A stretch of DNA of 64,000 nucleotides from Doryteuthis pealeii. Taxonomy: Eukaryota; Mollusca; Cephalopoda; Myopsida; Loliginidae. The position numbers and the translations under genes were made by a program. Positions 28,484 through 42,359 of the stretch are shown piece by piece. The notes below the pieces were generated by a model. That model searched no databases. It was not told where the DNA came from and worked only from the letters and a program-made list of their open reading frames with translations. Where the stretch lies: contig CM042152.1 in the NCBI GenBank assembly GCA_023376005.1, positions 80,423,669-80,487,668 of the forward strand, in the 5' to 3' direction. How positions within the stretch are numbered: the stretch's first letter is position 1; each line of letters starts with the position of its first letter.

Positions 28484-29118
28484 AGAAAAATAGTATATTC
28501 CCACTACCACCACAAAACTGCATTGCTGATATATTAGGATATATTCTAATAATTAGAAGTATATTTTCTTGAAATACCGTCTTTATCTGTCAATCTGGTG
28601 CCATATCGTAGGGACACAGCTGGCCAGCCAAAAATTATTTAAAAAATAATAAAGGCACTAATATCTGAAGCAGGTTGTCTAGGTCATACAGACCAAATCA
28701 TTAGTCACTTATAAGTGGCTGGGAATGGATTATACATTTTCATTAAAAACATTTAAAATATTGATTTACATGTCTAAAAATACTAAAATATCCCTCTGAT
28801 GAATAGGAAATTTTCATGTAAAAAATTAGATACTTTAATAAGTATCTGAGCAACATCTTGCTCGTTACACAGCTTCATAACTTTAAGACACATACACTAA
28901 AGTGTCATTGAAAAAGCTGTCAAAAAGTGATGGTGTCCTGTAAAGATTGAATCACAAGTTCAGCGTAGAAGAATGCACTGCTCACAACACTGAATTGTTT
29001 TAAGGGATCTAAAAGTAAAAATTAAATGTCAAATATAAACTAATTTTATTAATTCAAAATAAAACGGTTTAAATTCATAGGTATGAGCTTCATAATTTGA
29101 AGGTCATATTTTATGAGT

Positions 29119-29192
<74 letters not shown>

Positions 29193-32100
29193 AAATAAAT
29201 AAATAAAAAAAATAAAAAAAGTAGATATGTCATTGGTCTTTTTATGAAAATAAATCTGAATGGTACAGCTGTTAGGCAATACAAGTTTCATAAGTGCTCC
29301 TATTAGTCAGATCATTCTACCTATATAATATTAAATAAAAATCAGCAAATACCAAACAAACAAAAAGTCTATATGTAAAATTATATCAGTTTGGATATCC
29401 GCAGAAATCGGGTTGTGCCAAAGCATGGAGAAGGGGGAAATATAGATGATTCTTTCAATTGACACGGAGATGCCATTTGAGAATTATGACTTATCCGATT
29501 GATTTCACATAAGAGAATCAAAGGAATCAATGATGAAACATTTGCAGATCTTTAAAAATTGTCACATCTTGAAACAATCATGTAAATTGCATTGTTATAA
29601 AATCAAAACAGGTTTTCAAAGAGAATAGGATCAAAGAAATTGAGATCTAATGTTCCTTTAAGCAACAGTGATATCAGTGGATTTTTAATTTCATACGAAG
29701 TGATCTCCATCGTATAAAAATTCAAGTAGTTTTGAAAGACCAATATACATCATTTGAAGTGAATATTGACAAATGATTCGTTAAGTTTAAGTGAAGAAAT
29801 TTATACAGTTTAACAATTGTGGTTAGCTACTAATAAAATTAGTAACAAGTACATCTTTTTTTAAATTCATAAATATCTAAAGTGACAATTATGTCACTTT
29901 ATTCCCATTTTCTAATAGCAAAATAAAAACCAGAAATGGACAGCCTATTCAAACAGAAACAATGTTATTTACATGCACATTCTTTTTTATTTGTAATACA
30001 TTGAAAATTGATTCAAATATGTCAATACTTTCCGATTTAATTGGTAATAGCTATGCTCATCCAAATTAAGAGGATTTCAAACTTTATAGAAAAAGTTAGT
30101 TCTAGTATTTCAGTTTCTATACATTATGTAATAAGAGGTAAAACTAATACTCAAAATAAACCAAATGCAGAAACATTTTGCCTCAACGGTATCGTCATGT
30201 CATGCTATAGGATCAATCTATCCTCTACAGGTAAGTTCACTACTTTAAATCTGTAGTCATAGTACAGAATAATCAAAACTGATCTTAGCCAGGCACATTT
30301 TATAGATCAATTTGTAATTTACATGATTAAAAAATAAAATATTCTAACATGAAAAAGATCTTGTAAATGTTCAAATAAATACAAATATTTAAACCTACCA
30401 AAAATTGATATTTTCAGACAGTGACTATTAGGGGTAACTTAATTAATGAAACAAGTATCTTGTATAAGAGTTTCAGATTCATTTTGCAAGCAGCAACAAT
30501 GATAAAGACGGGAGATTAAAATAATCAGCAAACAATGCAATTAACAATTTCAAGTTCAAACTTCATGAAAAGATTAATTCCTTTCAAATAAATTTATATT
30601 AAAAAAATGTTTAATTAAGGACAGAAAAAAAGAAAAGGCAAAATTCTAAATAGCCAAGAAAATAATCATTTGAGTATTTACAAATGAAATACTTATGAAA
30701 AGAACTAAGCTTTTAAAATTCTATCCAATTTTTTTTCTTCCCCCCCCCCCAAGTCATTGGACCTAGAACAAAGGTCACCAACCCGGTACCAGCCAATTTT
30801 TTTTTGCTATGTACTTGCCACAGACTAGCTACCATTTTTTTCTTTTCTATAAATACTATTAATGTTACAAGATCTTAAATCTTTATGCATAATTATTTTT
30901 ACCCTATTTTTCTGTACCTCCAAAATAAAATGTGACCAAATTCACAGGCAGTCTATGCTCCAAATAAATTTCATTAATATTAGAATTTATTTCACATTTG
31001 TGAAAACTAGATATTATAGTCAAATTTTATAGGAGACTATACATTTGTATCATGTATATTTTATATTGGAATTATTTTCCTCTTATGCTCATAAATTCTA
31101 ACTATAAATCTGCTTTGAGACTACCAAAGATGTTTATAAAATATTTTTCAAATAACTAAACTTATACATTTCATAAAATTTTTAGTTTATTTGAATCCGT
31201 TTTGTTTATGTATAATGCATATTACATAGGAACAGGATATATTTGATATTATGTTCATTAACTTAAAGTATTTCCATAATACAATTTCTAAAAACTGTTT
31301 CATATCAATTTTTGTGCATTTTAAATTGGAATCAAATACAAGTCCAAATATAGATTTTGTTTAGAAGTAAATAGTTCCCACTAAGCTACTGGTAATTGTA
31401 AAAGTGCTGAACAACAAAAAGTTGTGAACTCCTGATCAAAAATGTATTTCAAAACTAATGACAAAGAAAAAAAAAAAAAAAAAAAAGTTATTTCCCATCT
31501 TTTAATACCAGGATTTTATCATATACATTTTATATTTCTCAATCAACCATGCATTTTTACGGAAATCTGGCATGCAAATATTCTAATGAATTACCAGCGG
31601 AATGAGTAAGTGAATTTTATCGTGTAAAGCCAACAAAATCTGTATTACAAAAGATGGCCAGTAAGTAAAGCATAGAGTCAGTGGAAGTATTTAAAAATAA
31701 AATAACTATTAGAATGTAAACATCGATTTCTAATATATAAACTGAAAGAACCAAGTTTAAGTATATGAAAATTAACCTTAGAATATTGATCAAATCCCAA
31801 GAAAAATTCATTTAAAAATAAGTTATGTTTGAAAATGAAATCCTAAGTTAGCAACAAACCGATTAACCCTTTCCCAGTAATAGCATAAGCAAATTTAAAC
31901 TGAATTACAAATTAAAGAGGCTTTAATTCAAGTTTGGTTAGATTTAATATTTTTTTAGAAGCTTAGAACAGATTCCTCTTTAAATATCTTAAATAACATA
32001 AGTTTCAAAAAGAAAATTGTTCAAGTGAAGAGAATGCTAACTGAAACCTTTAAATAACATCTGGAAATTCAAATTACATTAATGCTGTGTGAATTGCAAT

Positions 32101-34224
32101 TTTATTTCACATGTCAATATAATAAACTTGATTTAAAAAATTTTTTTTTTTAAAAAGCAGGGTACACAAGAGCCAAGAATCTGTTTATCTACTCTTGGGA
32201 TTATAGTCCTCTAAAATCTGCATGATCCTATATATTTCAAATATACAATGACAGTACTTGTTCTTTTTAATAAGTATTTACAAGAGACCTTAACATCCCT
32301 TATGAATCAATCACCTTAAACTGTTTTTGCACTTATAAGGAAATCTTACAAAAACAGGTTTGATATTTAGAAGTATAAAGTTTCATAGAATGAAATTAAG
32401 GTGTGTTCCCAAAATGTCAACTTTAAAAAGGCAAGAGAAGGTATAAAAAGTTATTCAATACATTGACAATACAACAAGAATTTTACATTGCTGAAAATGT
32501 ATTTCCTACCACCATTTCTTATTTATATCTTATGAAATAAAGTCCCCAGGTTAAGATCTGACTTACAGATATAAAGCCTAATAAAACTTAGGCAATTGAT
32601 GAACAAAAATAACAGCTAACTTTTAATACCTAAATCTTTTAAAGAAAGAATGGTGTCTTTTTCTTCCTATAGTACCATATACCTATACATACTCTTCAAT
32701 GCAATATTGTGTATTTGAAAATGTTTTATAACTAACTGATGCTAAATAAATTGAAGAATAGATTTCATTCATAACCTGGAGACTGCATGTAAATTATCAT
32801 GAACTGAAAGCATTACCCTCTATGCGTATTTGTAACAATTTTCATGTATAGTTAAGATTTGACTGATCAGAGTTTTTTTTTTCCCCCCAGAGTAAAACAA
32901 TCAAATATAGAATCTACATCTTCAGATTCCTTAATATTGAATTATTAAACAAATCTTATAGCTATTTGTTTTTAATTGACGAAGAAAAAATTACAACTTT
33001 GTAAATATACTTTTAAAAAAAAAAATAAAAATAAAAAATCCAACTGTTTTGACTACATACAAGTTGATATTTAGACACATTTATAGGCTCAAATTGAAAT
33101 TTCAAGCCTTTGTAATTTACTGTAATGGTGTGTGAATTTTTTTAAATAAAAAATAAAAACAGCAGAAAGATTATACCGATGGATATTTCTGGAAGGATTT
33201 CATTATTTGGAAACCCAGCCATTGGATAAGAGTCAAAATATAAAACCAAACATTCAAGTTTTAACTGAATATTGGTGGAATATATAAAACTTACATTAAA
33301 ACTCATGTATCAAAAGATATGCTCATGGAATTTTAAAAACATACGATAACTTTAGTAGTTTAAATTTTTTTTAAATATTATTTTAAGTAACTTCAATTAT
33401 TTTTGCTGACAAAATATAAACTGCAATTACAGGTCTTCCAAGAATACAGGAAAAGGATTTGATAAAGTATAATACACTAATTTGACAAAATTTAAAATAG
33501 CAAATGTGACTTACCTATCAGCACAGGACAATGGACTACACCTACATATTTCAAAATTATCAACCTCACACTGGTCTCGTTTAGGATATTTGATATGTGC
33601 TGTCAGGTAAGAGTTACTACTGTTCAATTTGTTTTTCCTTTCCTCTAAGTGTTGTGGAAAAATTGTTTTTGTGGTTCATTTGAGCAAATAAACTTCATTA
33701 TTTTTGGTAGATTTTTCCCCACATTTACATTGTAGGCATTTCCAATAATCACATTAGAATTTATCTTTAAATTTAATTCTTAAGGAATTTTAATGGGATT
33801 TTTCTCTCTTCATCTTGTACTATATTCTAACAAGTTAAAATGTTGCCAACTTTGAAATTTGGCACTAAATGTTCCAATTTGCCTACTTTTTGTATAAACA
33901 CTAATTCAAATTATTCTTTTTCTAAAATCTTTATATCAGATTATTCTCTTTAAAATGATGAATTTTATGAAAACATTTTTTTTATGTTCTATTTTGTTAA
34001 TGGGTGTCAATCTTAAATGAAAAATCCATGAGCATACCCTAAGTGCACAACTACAATAACCAAAGTACAACCAAATAGCAAAAAGGTATGCAGATGTACA
34101 TTTATAGATCAACTTCAGCCCTATACGAGTATCATTTCTAAAACTCATTACCTGCAAACGAATTCTATATTTGTAAAGTCCAGTGAGTAATCAATGTGAA
34201 TTTTCTAAGTGATATTTGGATTTG

Positions 34225-34259
<35 letters not shown>

Positions 34260-37200
34260 TAAACAAAAAATGTTTAACTGATCAAGATGTTCTGTATTGA
34301 ACTTGATCAGAAAAGTCATAACACCTAAGATTCCAGGACAAACATCAGAACATCTTAGTCACACAATCTGGGAAAGGGTTAAAGCTTTTGTCAAGTGGAA
34401 TCCTATACAGTTCATTTAATAAACGTTTATCAATAGACAGTTTACAAACAGCTATTGGCTTACAAGAAAAATCTTTAGAAATGTGTGTATAGATATAACA
34501 ACCACTTAAAAAAAGGTTTTGTTTTAACTAATTATTAAAAGGGTTAAAATCTTTTTTTTAATATGAATTAATCTGAACTTTATATTTTCAGTGGTTATCC
34601 ATTTTCTACATTTTGAAAAAACTTATCCAGCTAATATTTCATTTGAATTTACCATATATTTAAGCAGTGTTCACAAGCATCTGTATTAAAGTATATTAAA
34701 CATTGTAAACATTAGATGAATTCAGTTTTTATTACCAAGTTCACCTGTAACTTGGTCAGTATCAGAATTTTAACCATAAAAGTAAAATCAGACCTATAAA
34801 GGGAAAATTCACATAAACTACTCAACCATAATGAGAAATTACTACACTAAGCTGATGAAAAAAGGCTTGGCAATCATCTTGCTAGAATCACAAGGATAGC
34901 AATTCTTGCCAACCAACAAAGAAACAAGATCATTCAATTGACTAGACCCTACAGACAACTGAAAAATAAATGATACAAGCTAAACAATTAGAAGTTTTGT
35001 TAGCTTAAATATGTTGTGGCATAACTTTTAAAAAATAATTTTTTTTTTCGCTCACCATTCTGTTGGGGACATTTTGATTCATTTTCACCTGTTAAAAAAA
35101 ATAAAAATAAAATAAAGTTATTTTCATAAATCCAACAAAAATACATTAAATAATAAATTAATGAAATTTAAGTTAAATGGAGATATTTACAAGTATCATT
35201 ATTTTATACTCACCATAGTGTTTGCTGCCATTCCACCACCGGAAGGACCACCACCCATGTTATTTGAGTTGCCAGTATTGCCACCAGGTCCACCTCCCAT
35301 ATTCTGTCCACCCATTGGGCCTCCTTGGTTGTTATAATTATAATTGCCACTCATGCTACCACCACCAGGCATCTGAGAAAATTAATACTCATACTATTAA
35401 ACTAGGATAGAAATTTAACACTAAAACAAATTAAAATTTAGTAATATTAAAAGAAATTTCAAAATTACAATTTATAATTAAAAAAATTGGCTAGCCAGTC
35501 AATTTATATTAATTCATTTATTTTATTCATTTATGTAATTTAAAGCAATGTATATAAGTTTACTTAACAGACATTAATAAAATGGCTGATAAAACATTAA
35601 TATGCCAATATTTAATGCAAAGAATTCATGAAAAATTTTAACCATTTTAACTGTTACTCCTGCACAATATAAATAGGAAGGAGAGGCCATTACCTGGTTT
35701 TGGCCTGGTCTGTCCAATCCCATACCAGCAGGTGGAGGTGGTGGAGGCGGAAGAGGAGGAGCACCAGTACCAGCATTGCGGCCACGCTGCTGATTGTCAT
35801 TCATTGCTGGACTACCTCCCTTTAAACACAAAACAAAAGTGTTATAAATCCACAAACTACTTGTAACTATTACACTTGTACAGCATTTTCACACACACAC
35901 ACACACACACAGTACATTCAAAGCCGTCAAATTTACAGCACAAATTTGTATTCAAGCATGAACCAATAACAATTGAATACAAAAATTATCGATTATCATG
36001 CTAATTTAAATGATTAAACTTTACAAATGAAACTTTGCACAAATATTTAGACTCTTCAAACATCAAAAACAAAAACATCAAATGTTACCTGTCTTCCCAT
36101 CATATCTCCTGGACGATCTCCTCTACCCATAGAATCTTGTCCCATCTGTCTGCGTCGGATTTCTTGAGATCTCATCAAAAGATCAGAACGTCTTCTGTCT
36201 TCTTCTTGTCTACGTCTTTCTTCATCTTGTCGTCTATAATTGAATTGAACCCTAATAGTTTAGGCTAAAATCAACTATTCATTTTACATTTAAATTATTA
36301 CACCTAGTCAACCAATTAGATATTTAACTAGAAAATAATGTTCTAATGAAAACAAATAAAAACACTTTATAAACTTACATAGGAATGGTTCTATCATAAA
36401 ATTGTAAACATCTAAGTCTTTAGATATAGAAAGAATTTTAGTTTTTAGCAATACAAGTTACAGGATAAAAAATATGAACATTCTTAAATTATATTGAAGG
36501 GGCACTAAATTATTCACATTCAAATTTTAAAATAATTTAATCAAATTACAATTTTAACAAATCAAATATAGTAAAATGTAGCATAAACAATATTGTTTGC
36601 TTCAGTATCAATAGAAATTAAATTTAACTACAGAAAATAACTGGTCTAAGATTAGAATAAAAGTTAATTTTAACCAACTGAAGCAAATTTTCTTATAAAA
36701 AATTCTAATTGGCAAACTAGAGAAAGGAAAAAGCAAAAAAAACCTGATTTACCTCATTTCTAGTTCTTGTCTCCTTCGAATTTGTTCCTGTTGACGCATT
36801 TCCTCAAGTCGTCTTAATTCTTCTTGTTGTCTGAGTAAATCTAAAATAAAATCATTTTAATATAAAACTACAAATAAAATTTTTGAATTAAAAAAAAAAA
36901 GAAAAAAAAAAAAAAATTAACTTTTCAGTAAAATTCATTTTAAAAGTTACAGAAAAAGATCAATAATCTAATCATTTACCTTGACGAATCATTTCAGCTT
37001 GCTGTTCAAACATGGCATTTTCCATTTCATCTTCCAATTTAAGGCGGCTTTCTTCCATAGCTTTTTTAACACTTTCATGCTGTTGTTTTTCAAGCTCTTC
37101 CAATTCTTTCCAGCGCAAGCCAAATTCATATTCAAATGAACCAGGAGGTGCAAACCTAGGTTCAGATTCCCTGTCTCTGAAAAAAAAATATAAAATTTAG

Positions 37201-40200
37201 TTTTTTTAAAGATTTGTATATTTACCGAAGAAATATTAACGACAAAAAAATTTTTTTGCATTTACTCCTTCTGATTTGCTTTTCTAAACAATGAATTAAA
37301 TTTTAGATTTAAAATTGTATAATATACTTTTAACAGCTTACAATGTTTATTTCAGAAAAAGAAAAAAAAATAGCTATTTGAAAAGAGAATTTTAAAGGCT
37401 TACTTTTTGTATCCATCAGTTTTATTAATAAACTTCTCTGGAAAACCATCCTCTTCATCTTTCTGATCCAAGGGCTCAACAGTAACAGGTCGTGGTGCTC
37501 TGCAAAAGAAACCAACCATCTTTAGCTGAATTCATTAAAAGATATTTAGATCCTATATGGACACAGAAAATGTCAAAGTCCCATTACTATTAAATGGACA
37601 ATAAAGTTTCTAAAGAATAGTTTTAGATAAAAAAACATTTGGAGATATTTAAAAACATTAAACAAATACTAACGAGGTAAGCAGAAACACTCCTTCAGTA
37701 ATTCTCTTGTAAGCAGCTTGAGCACCAGGTTTACGTGCAAATTCCACTATTCCTTCTCCTGTAGGTCGACCTCTGTCATCTACAATAACTACTGCACGTT
37801 CAACTTCACCAAACTGTGAGAAGGCCTGATGCAGCAATTCATTGGAAACATGCTGGGATAAATTCTTTATTTTAAGTGCAGATCCAAGAGAAGCATAACG
37901 AACACGAAGTGTACGTCCCTTGCGTTGCATACCATCAAGAGCAGCTTTAGCTGCTTCGGCATTGTGACGATAGTCCTATTAAAAAGAGAAAAAAAGAAAA
38001 ATTAGTTAAGAACAAATTTTAATTAGCACGGAAAAAATCCGAAAAGATAATTTTCAGATGGAAAAATTAAACACGCTAATATAGCATGGGAAGTGGGGGG
38101 GGAGGTAAATAACTTCAAGACAGTGAACCAAAATAACTTACAAGAAAACATTGTTTACCACTTTCTGATAAAACCATAGCATTTGTATGCAGATTTGTTG
38201 GAAACTGCTAATTCTATAAGCTTCCAATTATACATTTTTGAGATAACTTCAGAAACATTAAAAATTCATTTTTCTGTAGCAGTTTGTAATAAAATTGCCA
38301 ATAAATGGCAATTAACTGGAGAGTTGATTAAACATTTCTTAGATTGAATTTTAACTTAATGCAAATATTAATAGATGCTATACTAAGTTAATAAAAACTG
38401 AAGTTTAATGAACTACTGATTTTTATTCCACTAGTTTCATCTTTTATGAAAATCTTTCAATGTCAATTTTAGGATGAAAAAAGATGAATTGATAAAACCA
38501 CTTAAAGAATTAAAGATAATGAGAACTGATATTCTATATTCGCCAACATCTGTCAGCTATTTCAAATCTATACTGACCTATCAAGTCATGTGTAGAATGT
38601 ATTCAACCATTCTCTATATCTCTAGAACTAGTTTATGCAAATTGATAACCAATAAAGAGACAATAGCTTATATACTATCATATTCATCATGACAATACAC
38701 CTGCTTATTCTTCAAATATTAGCAAGTTTGTTTTTTTTGCATCAATCAATCCAGATTTGGTTACCTGCAAACATCTGCCCCCCCCCACCAAAGACATTGT
38801 TTAATCACTGTAGATAGAGGTAATGGATAATTTAACAAGATAGCTGTTGGCAATTCTAAAAGGACTTTGCAGACTTTTTAGAAGTAGATGCTGTGAGGTC
38901 CTAAGGAGAATCATTTGAAAGGGATCAGTGTCATGACCCTAAGAAGTCACTCTTCTCAATATTAAATGGCTAAATACTAAATAAAAATTATATAGCAAGA
39001 TAAAGTGATGAGAAAAATTTAATATATCAAATCACTTTAGGCATAGGCAAACTAGTCATTCATATCAAAAGTGCATTATAATAATGCATCATTTCACATT
39101 ATATGAAAGCATTGCAAACTCAAAATTGTAAATAATTCAAAATGAAAAGCATAATTTTACTACTAGGAACAATTAAAATTCATTCTAAAGTGATCAAAAT
39201 TATTGGATCCTTAATCCTACAGTTTATATTTCAATAAACTAAGATAAATAAGCAACCATGTAAAGTGCAAAAATCTTGTATATTGTAATTTCTTACTACC
39301 TTAATTCAATTGCCAACAACTACAATGGTATGATAGTTAACAAGCTATCTCATACCAAATTTTCTGCAAGTAGCTTAATAAATATCTACAATTATTAACC
39401 TTTATTTTTTAAATTGTAATTGAAGCTTTTATTTGAAGGAATTTGAGATTGTTCAAAGGGAGAACCCCTCATTTTCTTATTAAAATTCGTGTGAATATTT
39501 CGGTCCTCATTAGCACTCAAACATGATTTTAAACATTTACATTTCAGCAACAAGTAGGTAGCACCAAAATAGGTCACGTGATCAGTTTAGGCTATATTAA
39601 AAGAAACGTAAATATTTTTGAACTTTTATTAAAATCTCACAAAAAGAAATAACGAACATAAAGAGTTGTTACAAAGAAAACAGTTAATTCAAAGATCAAG
39701 AGGTACCACTAAACCGTTTAGGCCATCTTGAATAAAACGGAAATAGATATTTCCGAACTTTGTCAGAAATCTCGTAAAAAAATAAATAAATAAATAAATA
39801 AATAAATAAAAGATCGTACAGGGTTGTTACAAAGAAAAATAGTTAATTTAAAGATCAAATTATCCGATTCGGAAAAATTACATCGTTATCTTAAAAAATA
39901 AACAAACCTATCCATATTACATGCTAAAGGGTAATTTTCAGACCACAATTTAGACAGAAAGAAATACATATTATTACCCTCTTACGGTTATGCATCTAAG
40001 TACGGATGGGTGTAACGGACAAACTTTTTTAGCCAATTTTTTTCTATTAAAATGAATGAAATCTTTAAAAACTTTGATATTACAATTTACTATGAATAAA
40101 AACTTGAAAAAATTTCGCAGTGAAATTGACGTTAAAAAATGTCTTCGGTTTTAGTATTAATTCTTAAAATCGAAAATAAAATGAAAATTTGAATATTTTT

Positions 40201-42317
40201 TTCTAAGAGAAAAACTGATAAAACAATCATTCAATATATTATTTTTATTCTAATTAGTCGTAAAAGTTAAATAAAATAATTTTTTACGCTCAGAAAAACA
40301 AACTTTAGTTACTGAGAAGCGTCTCGTCTCCTTGTATAAAAACAAAACAAATATGTCAGTTTTGCTCTTCCGTATATTCTAAGAATCACACATTACTATT
40401 CAACAATAAAAATTCTTTTAAAAATATTAATCGAGCACGGATCGGACCAACTTTTAGTTCACCTGAATTCTAAAATTCATATTTTTAAATATCCGTAAAA
40501 AATTCGATTTTTTTTTCCGCAGAAAAAAAAATATTTAATCACACGAAAGATTGAAAACCTCGTAAAAATTAATTTAAATTTTTTTTTTTTTAACAATTTA
40601 ATAGAATATAGTACATACCAATTACATAAGCAAAAAAAAAAGTTTTCAAATATTAATGACATTTTTTTGAACTTTTTATTTCCGATTTCATTAATTTTTC
40701 CTAAAAAAACTATAGTTCGGTACGTTATACAATTTCATTGATATAGTTATTCAGCCTCTTATCTTTATAGAAAAAAAAAAAAAGTACCAAATTTTTTTTC
40801 CACGTCATTTTTTTTATCTCATAAAATAAAATGGGGGGGGGGGTAATAAACCTCGTAAAAAATATTTCCCCTAATATATTTTAGAAAAAAACTATTTCAG
40901 ATGTATTTACATCCAATGGTAAACATTTATGGAAATTTTCGTGAAATTAATTTTTCATAGAATTTTTTTAAATCCTCTTATCGTAACTTGTTTTTAGCTA
41001 CGTTAAATTTCAGTTGATTTAACAGTGCAAAAATGAAAACATTGTTTTTCAATCATAATTTTCATTATTTTCGTAAGCTGATAAATTTTTAAAAAATCAG
41101 GAGTTTGTTTTATGTTTTTTCTTTCGAATGGAAAAATTTTTTCAAGAAAATATTAATTTTTCTGCAAGTTTCATTGTGTTAAATATAGGGGGGGGGGTAA
41201 ATTGCACAGGGTCAAATTGGTGGTACCTAAAGATCAAATTATCAGATTTGAGAAAAATTACGGTTATCTTGAAAAGTAAAAATTAGTTTTTTGTTGTTGT
41301 TTTTTTTACAACACGGTCAGTTTCTTGATATTCTTTAGCATATTCATGGTTCTTTTACTAAAAGAACTATGGCATTGAAACTTATAAAAATCTTCTGATA
41401 TGATTATTCACTTATCTTTATAGAGAGAAAAAAAAGTAAAAATCGTTTTTCTTCATATTTCTTAAATAAAATAGGGGTGGGGCAGACCTCGTAAAAAATA
41501 TATCCCCCCCCCCCCAACAACATATTTTAGGCAAAAACTATTTCAGACATTTTCATCAAAAGGAAGTCATTATGGAAATTGTGAAAATAGGACCATTAAT
41601 TGATTATTCATTTTTTTTTTTTTTAAGCCTCTAAGTCATAACTTGTTTTTGCCTACGTTAAATGTCAATTGATTTAACATTGCAAAAATGTTAACATCGT
41701 TTTTGTTCTTAATTTTCATTATTTCCGTAAGCTGATTTTTTTAATCTTTTTTATCATGATTGTTTTTAAGGTTTCTTCTTTCGAATGGACAAAAAAAATT
41801 AAGATAATATTAACCTTTATGCAATTTCATTGTTAAATATAGGGGGTAGGGGGTACATTTCACAGGGAAAGGTACCGAGCAACTAGAATTATTAAAGCTT
41901 TTAATTATTGTTTCCGTATTCAGTTTGTAGACTTTAAAAATAATGTATTCAAGAATATCAAGTTTGAGAATCAAGCTTGAATTTGGGGGAGTGGGGGAGG
42001 GGTAATGCATTTTAATATTTTAAAACTTTTCGAAACCGGCCTTCGCCAACTCTGCGTATGTGTGGCACAGGGATTTGTACGGTAAATGAAGGAGCTGATG
42101 GTAGGTGTGGTGCTCCACCTCACACGCAAAAACAATCTTCTTGGTCTAGCGCGAGAGAAAAGGGATAGACTCCTTAGCTGATACCGACTTTAGGCTACTC
42201 CGACGACTTTACTTTTATGAATTTGTAATCGTGAACCAATAATCTATATCAATGACCAACATTTATATAAAGCCCAAAACAAATAAAGGTGAAAGATTTA
42301 CGAAACATTTAGTAAGC

Positions 42318-42359
<42 letters not shown>

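Larger units (their letters stand above)
27666..35055 (-). other. DBHS intron 9 (7.4 kb)
   Basis: Lies between the microexon and the Gly-rich terminal exon. It holds a hAT-like non-autonomous element (30769-31434), (AT)n tracts at 28449-28483 and 29123-29185, and poly-A runs. No coding segment is recognisable. Its length and position would allow alternative terminal exons, but I can point to none. Confidence 0.8.
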
